Positions 7,485 through 16,232 are shown, counted from the stretch's first letter. The stretch is 18,170 nt of DNA from Euryarchaeota archaeon UBA556 (GCA_002494975.1 DADI01000021.1:27923-46092); one strand, 5' to 3'. A program made the numbers and translations. Notes: generated by a model not told the origin, from the letters alone.

Positions 7485-7635
7485 GTGGCCCGCGGGTCGT
7501 GAATTAACACGCCCACACTCCTCCACTGGAGCAGCAAAGTTCTCAGGGACGGCTGCGGCTCTTAAACCTTTCTCTAATCAGGCCGCAGTCCACCGGAAAC
7601 AGAGGTTATTTGACGTTAATTTCCACTGCAATAAA

Positions 7636-8694
7636 TCACTTACGAAGTGCTCTTAATCGTTTTTTTAACAAATCTCTTTTCTCTTGATCTTGAACGATTT
7701 CACTAACTTCATTCAGTCTCCTAAATACGACATCTTCTTCTAGAAGGATAACTTTTCCTTTCTGGTCTGATAAAGCAATTTTTCCATTAATATATTTTAT
7801 TAATCTAACTCTAGAATCATGATTTATTTTATATTTAGTATTGCCATTATCCTCATCTAAAACATAGATATTATTTTCATTAGCAGTATTAGATGCCCAT
7901 ATTGAGCTATCAATTTTTATTAAACAGTCAATTTTTCCAACGAAATTTCTTTCCCAGTCTTTTGATGAAATAATAGTTCCATTATCATTACCTACACACA
8001 AATAATGTTCGTTTTTCAGGACTGAACTTATAGGGTATTCTTCAAATTGTATTATATCCATCACACCATCCTTAATTTCTGTAACCATACCATTACTATG
8101 CCCGAGTAAGAAACCTAATTCAGTTTCAATTCCCATAGTAATGGGACTATTTCCTTCAATTTTCTTATGAGATAATACATAATCGCTATTTACAAATAAA
8201 CAACCACACCTTGGTCTTCCGATACCTAAAACTAAATCATTCGATGACATCCCAATAAACCATGGTTTTTCTTCAAAAATAATTTTTTTAATTAATTTTG
8301 AATTCCTATCAAACTTGAGTAAGGTTGTTTCCGTATAATCCTGGACTTCTATTTCATATAATGAAGAAGTTACCCATATTGAATCATTGTCAATTTTAAT
8401 CAAATCACTAGAGCCTCCTATATCTACAGTCCATTCTAATTCTCCAGTTTCAATTTTCATTGCATGTAATTCGGCAGAAGCGGTAAAATAAATTCTATCA
8501 CTTATACCTATATCTGAAATGGGGCCATCTACTTTACATTGCCATTTTTCATGCCCATTATCAATGTCCCAAGAAACTATTCTTCCATCTTTCGACCCCG
8601 AAATCAACATATTTTTATGGATGACCAAGCATGTACATTCACTGCCCAAATCTCTAACAAAAGACGCAATCTCTTCCAGTGAACGATTTTTCAT
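7636..8694 (-). CDS. Beta-propeller (WD40/PQQ-like repeat) protein, function unknown
   Basis: A protein of about 352 residues built from repeated four-stranded blades. The clearest repeats are near the N-terminus: LVIHKNMLISGSKDGRIVSW, then DNGHEKWQCKVDGPISDIGI, then TGELEWTVDIGG. Later blades such as GNDNGTIISS and EDNGNTKYKINHDSRVRLI are more diverged. The pattern 'G.I.SWD...G...W...' is shared by WD40 and PQQ-like propellers; a binding or scaffold role is typical, but no substrate can be named. There is no signal peptide or membrane segment. The C-terminus is a charged helix (EIVQDQEKRDLLKKRLRALRK). Start: ATG 8694 is preferred over the adjacent GTG 8697. It lies 46 bp downstream of the M32 carboxypeptidase gene on the same strand, so co-transcription is likely. 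The gene is visibly AT-richer than the non-coding block it abuts. Confidence 0.85.
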   Translation of the reverse strand: MKNRSLEEIASFVRDLGSECTCLVIHKNMLISGSKDGRIVSWDIDNGHEKWQCKVDGPISDIGISDRIYFTASAELHAMKIETGELEWTVDIGGSSDLIKIDNDSIWVTSSLYEIEVQDYTETTLLKFDRNSKLIKKIIFEEKPWFIGMSSNDLVLGIGRPRCGCLFVNSDYVLSHKKIEGNSPITMGIETELGFLLGHSNGMVTEIKDGVMDIIQFEEYPISSVLKNEHYLCVGNDNGTIISSKDWERNFVGKIDCLIKIDSSIWASNTANENNIYVLDEDNGNTKYKINHDSRVRLIKYINGKIALSDQKGKVILLEEDVVFRRLNEVSEIVQDQEKRDLLKKRLRALRK

Positions 8695-8740
8695 CACAAT
8701 TCCTAATCCTTTCTATGCTTTGTTGCTTTCGTACATATCT

Positions 8741-10237
8741 TCATAATTCATACAAAAATTCTACTTTATCTTGAAGATATTTAACAAAATCATCTGGCGA
8801 AGGTTCATTTCCAGTTGCCTCTTTAATCAATTCAGAGGGTTCAATGATACTTCCCCGAGAATGTACATTTTTACGCATCCATTCCAATAAGGGGGTAAAT
8901 TCTCCCTTTCTTATTTGTTCATCATGGTTAGGTAATTCTTTCCGAGCGGCAGTTAGTAATTGGGCAGAATATAAATTACCAAGTGTATATGTGGGGAAAT
9001 ATCCGAATGCTCCAAACGACCAATGTATGTCTTGAAGTACCCCTAATGTCCTATTTGGGGATCTTATCCCTAAAAATTCTTCATACATATCATCCCATAC
9101 ATCAGGAAGGTCATCTACCTCAATCTCTCCAGAAATGAGTTTTTTCTCGATTTCATATCTTATCATAATATGGAGATTATATGTGGCTTCATCCGCTTCA
9201 ACACGAATCAAACTTGGTTCAACAAAATTCACGGATCGCCACAAATCTTCTGCAGAAACTCCTTTCATTTGTTCAGGAAAGTGTTCTTTCCAAATTGGTA
9301 ATGCCCATTCGCAGAACTCTCTGGAGCGACCTATTTGATTTTCCCATAATCTGCTTTGACTTTCATGAACTCCCAAGCCGTTTGCTGAACCTGTTGGTTG
9401 AAAATCCAAGTGCCGCGGTCTTCCTTGCTCATATAGACCGTGTCCCGTTTCATGCATTGAACCATATAATGATCCAAAAGGATCTTTTTCGTCATATCTA
9501 GTAGTCCATCTCACATCATCTGGATTTGGGCCACCGCAGAAAGGATGAGTTGAAGCATCTCTTCTACCCGCGTTAAAATCAAATCCAATGGCTTCAGAAA
9601 TAGATTGTGACAACCCCTCTTGTCCTTTCTTACTCCAAGTATTGTTATGCACCCAAGACATATCTGGTTTCGTTCCACTTTGCATTACTTTTTTCACGAG
9701 TGGAGCAACATTTTCTCTTAAACCCGCAAAAAGTGGGTCTACCCGTGAAACAGTTAATCCAGATTCATATAAATCCAGAAGTGCATCATATCTAACTTCA
9801 TCATACCCAAGATAATCTGCTTTTTTCCTCGACATCTCGACCATTTTAGCTAAATCATCTCTAAAAATTGAAAAATCATTTTCTGCCCTTGCGCGAGTCC
9901 AAGAAATTTGTGATTTTGATTTATGCATTGCCATCTCTGCCACAAAATCAGTTGGTAATTTTGTAGCCTTATCATAAGAATCTCTAGCTAATCTAATATT
10001 TCCTCTTTGTACCTCATCTAAATTGTCTTTTTGTTCTAATACTTCTAACAATTCCCCTATTCTTGGGTCGGTCAATTTTTCATGGCCAGTCTTTGAAATC
10101 CACGAAAGTTGTTCGGCTCTTAATGCGGCTGCTTTTGGAGGCATCAAGACCTCTTGATCCCACCCTAATAAACCTCCAATTTGGCCAACCAAATCTATAT
10201 CTTTCAATCTTGCTAATAGTTCATCATAAGCATTCAT
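8741..10237 (-). CDS. M32 family metallocarboxypeptidase (carboxypeptidase Taq type)
   Basis: Zinc- or cobalt-dependent enzyme that removes C-terminal residues from peptides, probably in the cytoplasm since no signal peptide is visible. The 498-residue length is the family norm. The metal motif HETGH is at residues 262-266 within MHETGHGLYEQGRP, and the third ligand is expected at Glu292 in GVHESQSRLWEN, with the 30-residue spacing usual for M32. Other family blocks are LLGWDQEVLMPP near residue 23, RRDASTHPFCGGPNPDD, and TLGVLQDIHWSFGAFGYFPTYTLGNLY near residue 400. The gene is intact. It likely forms an operon with the downstream beta-propeller gene. Together with the S15-type secreted hydrolase nearby it suggests peptide use as a carbon source, which is an inference. 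Confidence 0.95.
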   Translation of the reverse strand: MNAYDELLARLKDIDLVGQIGGLLGWDQEVLMPPKAAALRAEQLSWISKTGHEKLTDPRIGELLEVLEQKDNLDEVQRGNIRLARDSYDKATKLPTDFVAEMAMHKSKSQISWTRARAENDFSIFRDDLAKMVEMSRKKADYLGYDEVRYDALLDLYESGLTVSRVDPLFAGLRENVAPLVKKVMQSGTKPDMSWVHNNTWSKKGQEGLSQSISEAIGFDFNAGRRDASTHPFCGGPNPDDVRWTTRYDEKDPFGSLYGSMHETGHGLYEQGRPRHLDFQPTGSANGLGVHESQSRLWENQIGRSREFCEWALPIWKEHFPEQMKGVSAEDLWRSVNFVEPSLIRVEADEATYNLHIMIRYEIEKKLISGEIEVDDLPDVWDDMYEEFLGIRSPNRTLGVLQDIHWSFGAFGYFPTYTLGNLYSAQLLTAARKELPNHDEQIRKGEFTPLLEWMRKNVHSRGSIIEPSELIKEATGNEPSPDDFVKYLQDKVEFLYEL

Positions 10238-10317
10238 ACTTCACCGGAATCAATACTCTAAATCAAACCCTTTGATTAGACATTCTCAAATTTATTAAGT
10301 TAAATTATACCTGATAA

Positions 10318-11193
10318 TCATATACCAAACCATTCTCTAAGAATTAATCCTATTGCGAAAGAAATACCAGTTACCACAATTAAAATACTAGTCATTTCTG
10401 TAAATCTTTGCTTGAAAGAATGATCTTGTGCTATTGATACATAAAAATTGAATAAAGCAATTATTAACAAACCAATAATTAAGGTAATACAAAGTGCTTG
10501 AATATGTGGTTCAAGCCCTAACATAATAGCGCTTGTATCATCTAACAAGAGATAAGGCGTGACTAGAAGCATTACAGTGAGCATATAGGCTATTCCAGTA
10601 AATATTGCTGCTTTAATCGGAGATCGTTCAGAATTTTCCTCCTTAGTTGCTAAAAATTCAGACGCGGCCATACTGAATGATGCAGCGATTCCAGTCACTA
10701 ACCCTGCTAATGCAACCACTCTTAATTCTTGAAATGCAAAAGTAAGTCCCGCAAGAGCGCCTGTGAGCTCCACTAGTGCGTCAGAAAGACCCAATATGAT
10801 GCTACTTAGATAATTCAACGCGTCTTCTTCTAATAGTGAAAGCAATTTTTCTTCATGTTCATCTTCTTCTTTAGCAATATCATTTAGTCCCAACTGTCTA
10901 TATTCCTTTGCAGCACTTTGTTCGATTTTTTCCATAAGTTTCAAAGAAAAAGTTAGTCCGAAAAAGAGTGAAGCCAGCACGTGCAATAACACTCTTATTC
11001 TTGAGGGCTTAACGTCAATATTTGTGATATTCTTTAAAATATTATAATGATTAATTTCTTGTTCAGCGATTTGTTCTAGAATCGTCTTATTGTTCTTATT
11101 TCTTTGATTTTTAGCCAGTTTTTTGTATACTTCCGCCTCAGTGATTTCCATTCTTTGAAGCCGAATGAGACTCCTCTTTCTTTCACTGTCCAT
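10318..11193 (-). CDS. Ferritin-like domain fused to VIT1/CCC1-type iron/manganese transporter
   Basis: A 291-residue two-part protein. Residues 1-125 look like a ferritin-like (erythrin/rubrerythrin-type) four-helix domain: Glu21 in AEVY, ExxH at 46-49 (EQEINHY), Glu97 in AKEY, and a second ExxH at 110-113 (EEDEHEE). Residues 130-290 form a VIT1/CCC1-type membrane domain. It opens with SIILGLSDALVELTGALAGL, continues with the small-residue helix GLVTGIAASFSMAASEFLATKEE, and has three further hydrophobic helices. Such ER-VIT1 fusions (MbfA in bacteria) bind iron at the soluble domain and export or sequester it. Start: ATG 11193 is preferred; the frame also opens with TTG at 11223. It is divergent from the lipoprotein hydrolase gene. 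The metal and direction of transport are not proven by sequence. Confidence 0.9.
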   Translation of the reverse strand: MDSERKRSLIRLQRMEITEAEVYKKLAKNQRNKNNKTILEQIAEQEINHYNILKNITNIDVKPSRIRVLLHVLASLFFGLTFSLKLMEKIEQSAAKEYRQLGLNDIAKEEDEHEEKLLSLLEEDALNYLSSIILGLSDALVELTGALAGLTFAFQELRVVALAGLVTGIAASFSMAASEFLATKEENSERSPIKAAIFTGIAYMLTVMLLVTPYLLLDDTSAIMLGLEPHIQALCITLIIGLLIIALFNFYVSIAQDHSFKQRFTEMTSILIVVTGISFAIGLILREWFGI

Positions 11194-11323
11194 GTTCTTT
11201 GTTCTGATGCCGAAGTTTTTCAACTAATCTATTATTATGGCTATATTTCCATTTTTTTTTATTATTATAACTCACAAACGGTAATGGAAAACACTCATGA
11301 GTGATATAAATGACGCGCGTTAT

Positions 11324-13150
11324 ATGGTTAAGAGGTCGTTGACTCTATGCTTAGCGTTATTGCTTCTTACACCTGTGTTGTCAGGTTGTTTTGGTAATAA
11401 TGAATCTGAAACAATTGATGAGAAATCACATTGGTTACCAGATGTCGAAGACAGATATAACTTACAATATCGTGCTGATGATGTATTCAGTAGAGTCTCT
11501 ATCAATGGTTCATATGAAATAGGTGAAGTCAGGTCAATTTATGTTGCTGTAAAGACAATTACTTCCAGTGATGGTGGTGCAGGAATTACCGGAGACGCTG
11601 AAGTACATCTTGGATTATGGTTGCCTGTTATAGATGGATGTGACTATGATTTGGCGGAAATTCCAGATAATTGTCAAGTTCCAATAATTGCTGAAATAGG
11701 CCCATATTATGATGATGGTGATGTAGATGCATTAACGCCCGCAGATCGATTAGGTCGTTTTTTGATTGAAAATTTTGTACCTCATGGATATGGGGTAGCT
11801 CAAATTAGTGTATTTGGAACAGGTGAAAGCAATCACTGCATGGATTTGATGGGTACTGATGAGCAAAGAGGAATCCACGCCGCTGTTGAGTATTTGGGGT
11901 CAGCTCCATTTTCTAACGGAGCAGTTGGAATAATTGGTAAGTCATATGACGGTTCAACTCCTTGGGAGGCTGCGGCTATGGGTTCTGAATATCTGAAAAC
12001 AATAATTCCTATGTCAGGACTCATTGGGGCGCATGATTTAATGTGGAGAAATGGTAGTATGGAAGCCAGAGGGGCAATAATGCATAATGGAGTCTATGGA
12101 AGTTTTGGATTAGATGGAGATCTTGAAGATGCAGAAAATGCCTGTGAAGGCTATTTAGAAGGCTATTACGCCGGTCCCGCTGCATATCTGTCTGGAGATA
12201 ATCTAGCATGGTTAGGAAGCGATTATTGGTCAGAACGTACTTTCCTCGATAGAGCTTTAGAGAATTATAACGGATCTATCTACATCATTCATGGCATGCA
12301 AGATTGGAATGTCGACCCACATATGGCATTTCCAACACATAACATATTCCGCGATGCAGGATTTGATGTTAAGGGCTTATATGGACAATGGGGGCACGAC
12401 TATCCAGATAGGAAAAGTGGTCATGAAGGACTATCAAGTGGCCGAGGCGCCGAAGCATTTCCATTCACTCTTAGATGGGATTGGGCAGATGATTTACTAG
12501 AGTGGTTTGATTATTATCTTAAAGATCAAGGCCCCGAACCAAGATTAATCGCCGAAATACAGGATAATATAGGAGGTTGGAGAGTTGAACAGACATACCC
12601 TCCTTTAGATTCAGATTTGTTGAAGTATGATATGGATGATTGTAATATTATCGGAGGAGGAGAAACTATTACGTCCAGTTCCCAATTGTCGATTGAATGC
12701 CCATTTTTCGAGAACGAAACTAGAATAATAGGTACACCAACTTTTCACGTAGAGGCTACTATATCCTTACTTTCAACCAGCGGTCATCTTTTTGTTGAAA
12801 TGGTCCAAGCAAGTAACGGAATGCATTTGGGCCATGCTGTGATGGATTTAAGATTCCATAATGGAGGTAAAGAGGGAGAAGTCCTTTCTCCCGGTGAAAC
12901 AGTTATCGCCAAAATGGAATTCTTTGGAATGGATGTTGTTATACCAGAAGGAGACGGCATCAATCTGATAATTACCCAAACTGGAGAAGATTATATCCCG
13001 AGTCCAGTTTCTACGATGGCTGTTACCTTAGGGTTAGGTACTAGCAGTGTTTTAACACTACCAATTTCCAATAAAAATTGTGATAATTTATTCCTTCCTC
13101 CTATGCAAGAGCAATACCCTCAATGTATGACTATTCTTTCTGGACAATAA
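11324..13150 (+). CDS. Lipoprotein hydrolase of the CocE/X-Pro dipeptidyl-peptidase (S15) family
   Basis: A secreted, lipid-anchored alpha/beta hydrolase, probably cutting peptides or esters outside the cell. Numbered from ATG 11324 (608 residues), the N-terminus has positive residues, a hydrophobic core [13 protein letters not shown], and a lipobox LSGC with Cys22. The predicted nucleophile is Ser207 in [15 protein letters not shown], in the family form G-x-S-Y-x-G. Asp327 in GMQDWNVD and His358 in QWGHDYPD complete the triad. After about residue 420 a beta-rich region with [20 protein letters not shown] resembles the PepX_C jelly-roll. An upstream ATG at 11297 adds only nine residues before the signal peptide, so 11324 is the better start. 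The following wHTH-ATPase gene begins 39 bp later on the same strand. Substrate is uncertain: X-prolyl peptidase, glutaryl-acylase and esterase members share these motifs. Confidence 0.9.
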   Translation: MVKRSLTLCLALLLLTPVLSGCFGNNESETIDEKSHWLPDVEDRYNLQYRADDVFSRVSINGSYEIGEVRSIYVAVKTITSSDGGAGITGDAEVHLGLWLPVIDGCDYDLAEIPDNCQVPIIAEIGPYYDDGDVDALTPADRLGRFLIENFVPHGYGVAQISVFGTGESNHCMDLMGTDEQRGIHAAVEYLGSAPFSNGAVGIIGKSYDGSTPWEAAAMGSEYLKTIIPMSGLIGAHDLMWRNGSMEARGAIMHNGVYGSFGLDGDLEDAENACEGYLEGYYAGPAAYLSGDNLAWLGSDYWSERTFLDRALENYNGSIYIIHGMQDWNVDPHMAFPTHNIFRDAGFDVKGLYGQWGHDYPDRKSGHEGLSSGRGAEAFPFTLRWDWADDLLEWFDYYLKDQGPEPRLIAEIQDNIGGWRVEQTYPPLDSDLLKYDMDDCNIIGGGETITSSSQLSIECPFFENETRIIGTPTFHVEATISLLSTSGHLFVEMVQASNGMHLGHAVMDLRFHNGGKEGEVLSPGETVIAKMEFFGMDVVIPEGDGINLIITQTGEDYIPSPVSTMAVTLGLGTSSVLTLPISNKNCDNLFLPPMQEQYPQCMTILSGQ

Positions 13151-13189
13151 TCCGAACTCTTGATGCCAGTCATAGGTACCGGATAACTC

Positions 13190-14737
13190 ATGGCGGCTAG
13201 TGATGCGAGAGTTAATGTCGCAGTTTCAGACCGTATAATGGTACATCTTTGGGAGCAAGATCATCAGGCTGACCACTATCTTGTATCATTCGAAATGACT
13301 CGTCCAGGTATTGCAGAAGTCTGCGCACTACATTTACCCAATGTTTCAAGGACGATGCGTGAATTAGTAACTGATGGTTTAGTTTCTGAACATACTAGAG
13401 CGATTAGAGGCGAAGAAAGGCGTCAAAAGACATGGCAGTTAACAGACGAAGGCCGCCTAGAATCCAGAAAAAGAATTGAAAAACTCCGTTCAACTAATGT
13501 TTTAATCCGAAATAAAAAAGGTAAATTATTAGAAATCAGGGCTGATGAAGTATCATCAAGATTACAAACTGGATTAACTCTTCTACAAGTTTTAATGCAT
13601 GCACAACATGAAGGTGTTCTTAATTTTGGAGATATCCGATTTGGTGCAATTATACGTCCCGAAGAGAAAAATAATAATCCCGGTTCAATTTCTTTATTGT
13701 CAGGTGCTCATTCAACCTATCACATAAGACCTCCTGAAACAAGGGATGTGCATGGTCGTTCATTAGAAAAAAAAGCAATAGACGAGTGGTACAAATCCGA
13801 AACTCCAATGTTTGTTTTATCTGGTATTGCGGGCTGTGGTAAGACAACTTTAACTTCCTTTTGGATAGATAGCATGATTTCCTCGGGTAAAGACATTCAT
13901 GCTATGTATTATCCATGTCAGCCATGGGATTCTTCGCTTGGTATAGCAACTAGTTTACTTCATCGAATAGGGATAGGTTCGGATGATAAATTATCCGACC
14001 CATACGGTGTTTTAGAATCATTACCGTTAAAGCCAGGTGCATCTTTTAATATTGATTTATTCCGTAGAAGATTAATAGCACATTTATTGGATGAAAAGGA
14101 AATTTTAGAGGTAAAACCATCAGATTTATTCGTAATTCTCGACGATGTTCACAACATAGGGCCAGAGGGGGACCATCTTTTTGGAGCATTATTACAAATT
14201 TCAGAGGTGACATCAATGAGATTATTTTTAATTTCAAGAACAAATCTTGCATTCTATGATCGTAGGGATGTTCATACCAGAGGCAAAGTAGAAGAATTAA
14301 TTTTGACTGGATTAACTTTGGAAGAAATTGTAGATTGGATAGATCAATTGAATCTCCCCAATGATGCACCTGCCGAAGAAATTTACGCCGCTACTGGCGG
14401 ACATCCTCTTGCTGTTGAGTTACTAGAGATATATGGGAACACTTTACACCGAGATTGGTTACGATTCCTCGATGAAGAAATACTAGATGTTTTACCTCAT
14501 GATCATAGAGAATTATTAGCTTTCTTGGCTGTTGCCGAAAAACCAGTACCATGGAAAACTTTAGCTAAGGTTTCACAATTTAATGGAAAGCCTCCAACTA
14601 GTCTACTAGAACGTGGTTTAATGCTTGAACTAGAAGATGGAATGTGGCTACATGAGGCATTGAGATCACGATTATTAAGGGAAGTTGGCACTTCTCTCGA
14701 GGAAAGATCAACTAAAATTAATCAGAAATTTGATTAA
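13190..14737 (+). CDS. Winged-helix regulator fused to STAND-type P-loop ATPase
   Basis: A 515-residue protein combining DNA-binding and ATPase regions. Residues about 10-100 resemble a MarR-like winged helix: FEMTRPGIAEVCALHLPNVS, then RTMRELVTDGLVSEHTR and a wing ending TWQLTDEGR. A linker of roughly 80 residues ends with DVHGRSLEKKAIDEWY, typical of the segment before a STAND ATPase core. The P-loop GIAGCGKTT is at 212-220, Walker B LFVILDDVHN at 313-322, a sensor-like LFLISRTN at 345-352, and GGHPLAVELL, like the GxP motif of NB-ARC/STAND proteins, at 403-412. The C-terminus is a small helical/winged region (LLERGLMLELEDGMWLHEALR) with no visible TPR or WD repeats. It is likely a ligand-gated transcription regulator; target and ligand are unknown. 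Its stop overlaps the stop of convergent trxA. Confidence 0.85.
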   Translation: MAASDARVNVAVSDRIMVHLWEQDHQADHYLVSFEMTRPGIAEVCALHLPNVSRTMRELVTDGLVSEHTRAIRGEERRQKTWQLTDEGRLESRKRIEKLRSTNVLIRNKKGKLLEIRADEVSSRLQTGLTLLQVLMHAQHEGVLNFGDIRFGAIIRPEEKNNNPGSISLLSGAHSTYHIRPPETRDVHGRSLEKKAIDEWYKSETPMFVLSGIAGCGKTTLTSFWIDSMISSGKDIHAMYYPCQPWDSSLGIATSLLHRIGIGSDDKLSDPYGVLESLPLKPGASFNIDLFRRRLIAHLLDEKEILEVKPSDLFVILDDVHNIGPEGDHLFGALLQISEVTSMRLFLISRTNLAFYDRRDVHTRGKVEELILTGLTLEEIVDWIDQLNLPNDAPAEEIYAATGGHPLAVELLEIYGNTLHRDWLRFLDEEILDVLPHDHRELLAFLAVAEKPVPWKTLAKVSQFNGKPPTSLLERGLMLELEDGMWLHEALRSRLLREVGTSLEERSTKINQKFD

Positions 14738-15051
14738 TCCATATATTTACCTAACCATTGGTCAAACATTGGTTTAGGTCTCGCCCCAGTCATCTGGTCA
14801 ACTGGTTTACCGTTGTGAAATAATACTAAAGCAGGAATCCCTCTAAAACCAAATTTACCCATTGAAAGAGGATTCATATCAGTATTCACTTTAGCTATTG
14901 TAATATCTTTTTCTGCTGCAATCTGATTTAGAATAGGTGCAATCATCTTGCAGGGGCCGCACCAAGGTGCCCAAAAGTCAACTAGGACCCATTCACTACT
15001 GCTTGTTGCCATATCAAACTCAGCATCACTAACATCTACGACCCGTCCCAT
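14734..15051 (-). CDS. trxA: Thioredoxin
   Basis: Small cytoplasmic dithiol-disulfide oxidoreductase of 105 residues, the normal length. The active site WAPWCGPCK has Cys31 and Cys34. FRGIPALVLFHNG holds the cis-proline (about Pro73), and the C-terminal GARPKPMFDQWL helix is typical. No signal peptide is present. ATG 15051 begins close to the first strand (GRVVDVSDAEF). It is divergent from rpe, with a 121-bp spacer holding AT-rich promoter-like sequence but no clear operator. Its 3' end overlaps the wHTH-ATPase gene by 4 bp. The neighbouring monothiol glutaredoxin shows that this cell has both thiol systems. Confidence 0.95.
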   Translation of the reverse strand: MGRVVDVSDAEFDMATSSSEWVLVDFWAPWCGPCKMIAPILNQIAAEKDITIAKVNTDMNPLSMGKFGFRGIPALVLFHNGKPVDQMTGARPKPMFDQWLGKYMD

Positions 15052-15172
15052 GCTCTCACCAATAAACTCGAGTTATAACTCACCCTAATAATAATTTGTT
15101 ATTTTCAATCATAATTACCATAGTAACTATTGAGTACCCTCGGCTCCTCGTACTAATTAGAGGGCATATTAC

Positions 15173-15847
15173 ATGGAGATAACACCTAGTATACTCACTG
15201 CGGATTTTTGTGAATTAGGAAAAGTAATGGATGATGCGATTTCTGCTGGTATTCAATGGATTCATTTGGATGTGATGGATGGGAATTGGGTAGTAAATAA
15301 GACAATAACTTTTGGTCCAGCCCTAATTAAAAGTATTCGTCAACACGTAGGTCCAGAGATATTTCTCGATTGCCATCTTATGGTTACAAACGCTGAAGAA
15401 AATTGGGAACAATATGTAGATGCTGGGGTCGATTTAGTAATTTTTCATGTTGAAGCTGTAGACAATATCTCTAAATTAATCAAAAACCTTCATTCACGAG
15501 GATGTCAAGCAGGAGCGGTTCTCAATCCCGCCACTCACCCCTCAGCAATATTGCCTTATTTACATGATCTCGACCTCGTGCTTGTAATGAGTGTTGTACC
15601 TGGAAAAGGTGGGCAGTCTTTTTTACCGGAGATGGAATCCAAGGTCCGTGAATTTAGATCAGCAATAGATTCTCAAAAGTCCTCTGGGGGCCGTTCTACA
15701 AAATTAATGATCGATGGAGGAATTAAACATCATAACGCTGCGCTGGTCAAGAGTTGGGGCATAGATATAGCAGTAGTTGGAAGCGGTTTGATTAATAATA
15801 ATGGAACTATTGAAGAGAACTTAGAAAAAATTAATTTAATGCTTTAA
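15173..15847 (+). CDS. rpe: Ribulose-phosphate 3-epimerase
   Basis: Interconverts ribulose 5-phosphate and xylulose 5-phosphate in the pentose phosphate network, in the cytoplasm. The 224-residue TIM-barrel protein has all family marks: PSILTADF at the N-terminus, IHLDVMDGNWV with the metal/acid-base residues, LDCHLMV, the phosphate-binding loop VMSVVPGKGGQSF, and LMIDGGIKHHNA with the second catalytic aspartate. ATG 15173 sits directly before the first strand and needs no extension. It leads a plus-strand cluster: 20 bp to the bolA-like gene, then the glutaredoxin and EamA genes, all likely one transcript. Rpe is not universal in archaea, so its presence suggests a non-oxidative pentose phosphate route here. 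The gene is intact. Confidence 0.95.
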   Translation: MEITPSILTADFCELGKVMDDAISAGIQWIHLDVMDGNWVVNKTITFGPALIKSIRQHVGPEIFLDCHLMVTNAEENWEQYVDAGVDLVIFHVEAVDNISKLIKNLHSRGCQAGAVLNPATHPSAILPYLHDLDLVLVMSVVPGKGGQSFLPEMESKVREFRSAIDSQKSSGGRSTKLMIDGGIKHHNAALVKSWGIDIAVVGSGLINNNGTIEENLEKINLML

Positions 15848-15867
15848 TTTGAAACAATCTTTCAGCC

Positions 15868-16227
15868 ATGTTCAAAGAGGGCGAACCTCATAGAGAGCAC
15901 ATGGTCACCGAGGCGTGGATGGTTTCAGAGGTCCTCGAAGTGGTTCCAGATGCCATTGTTGAGGCCACTGATTTACATGGCAGCGGTGATCATTTTCATG
16001 TCCGAATCATATCTAAATCATACGATGGTGTTAGGCCATTACAAAGACAGAAACCAATACTTAATCATTTCAAGCCATACATTGCTCAAAATATAGTGCA
16101 CGCATTAGATTTGAAATGTATGACTCCTGAGCAAGCAGAATCCACTCTAGATACTGCTTTCGATCCCCACTCTGAGAAGAAAACAGAATTTTTTGGAGTA
16201 CACATTCGTCGAGAAAACAAGGAGTGA
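15868..16227 (+). CDS. BolA-like protein
   Basis: A 119-residue protein whose residues about 20-88 match the BolA fold: EVLEVVPDAIVEATDLHGSG, then DHFHVRIISKSYDGVRPLQR, the helix ILNHFKPYIAQNIVHALDLK with the family His at about 78, and MTPEQA. BolA proteins pair with CGFS monothiol glutaredoxins and together bind or hand over [2Fe-2S] clusters. Exactly such a glutaredoxin is encoded next, overlapping or nearly touching this gene, which strengthens the call. A C-terminal tail of about 30 residues (DPHSEKKTEFFGVHIRRENKE) goes beyond the usual domain. A later ATG (15901) would shorten the N-terminus by 11 residues and is possible. The pair is common in bacteria and eukaryotes and less expected in archaea. 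Confidence 0.88.
   Translation: MFKEGEPHREHMVTEAWMVSEVLEVVPDAIVEATDLHGSGDHFHVRIISKSYDGVRPLQRQKPILNHFKPYIAQNIVHALDLKCMTPEQAESTLDTAFDPHSEKKTEFFGVHIRRENKE
16216..16224 (+). promoter_or_regulatory. Shine-Dalgarno site deciding the glutaredoxin start
   Basis: ACAAGGAG, eight bases before ATG 16233, sits inside the last codons of the bolA-like gene. Clear sites of this strength are scarce in the window, where most genes look leaderless or weakly led. It marks the internal gene of an operon and argues against the GTG start at 16224. Confidence 0.6.
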
Positions 16228-16232
16228 ATAAA

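Larger units (their letters stand above)
6875..7614 (+). ncRNA. Candidate large structured non-coding RNA (about 740 nt), unidentified
   Basis: No convincing protein is encoded between the fumarase stop and the next gene's 3' end. Composition differs from the neighbours: GC-richer at both ends and pyrimidine-rich in the middle. The ends can pair: GTCA 6875-6878 with TGAC 7611-7614, AATA 6883-6886 with TATT 7607-7610, ACC 6888-6890 with GGT 7604-7606, and GGTGG 6896-6900 with CCACC 7590-7594, leaving A-rich internal loops. Local hairpins lie inside both ends (6902-6950, 6954-6997, 7007-7046, 7461-7475, 7521-7531, 7553-7588). The plus strand is favoured by G-U wobbles at 7014/7039 and 7560/7581 and by a GTAA tetraloop; one helix (6904/6948) would pair better on the minus strand. 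Archaeal SRP RNA and RNase P RNA were considered, but their core motifs were not found. Ends and strand are provisional. Confidence 0.55.

Noticed and set aside
7094..7537. 147-codon minus-strand open frame rich in Arg, Lys, Glu and Gly
   Set aside because: Mirror effect of the purine-rich minus strand; no fold-like hydrophobic pattern or family motif.
6875..7614. Identification as archaeal SRP RNA or RNase P RNA
   Set aside because: The closed-end plan is compatible, but I found no SRP helix 8 motif and no RNase P GAGGAAAGUCC/ACAGA-type P4 core on either strand, and the length is unusually large. Left as unidentified rather than named.
7144..7656. 170-codon plus-strand open frame rich in Ser and Phe
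   Set aside because: Low-complexity product caused by the C/T-rich tract, no recognisable domain, overlaps the 3' end of the beta-propeller gene, and coincides with RNA-like inverted repeats.
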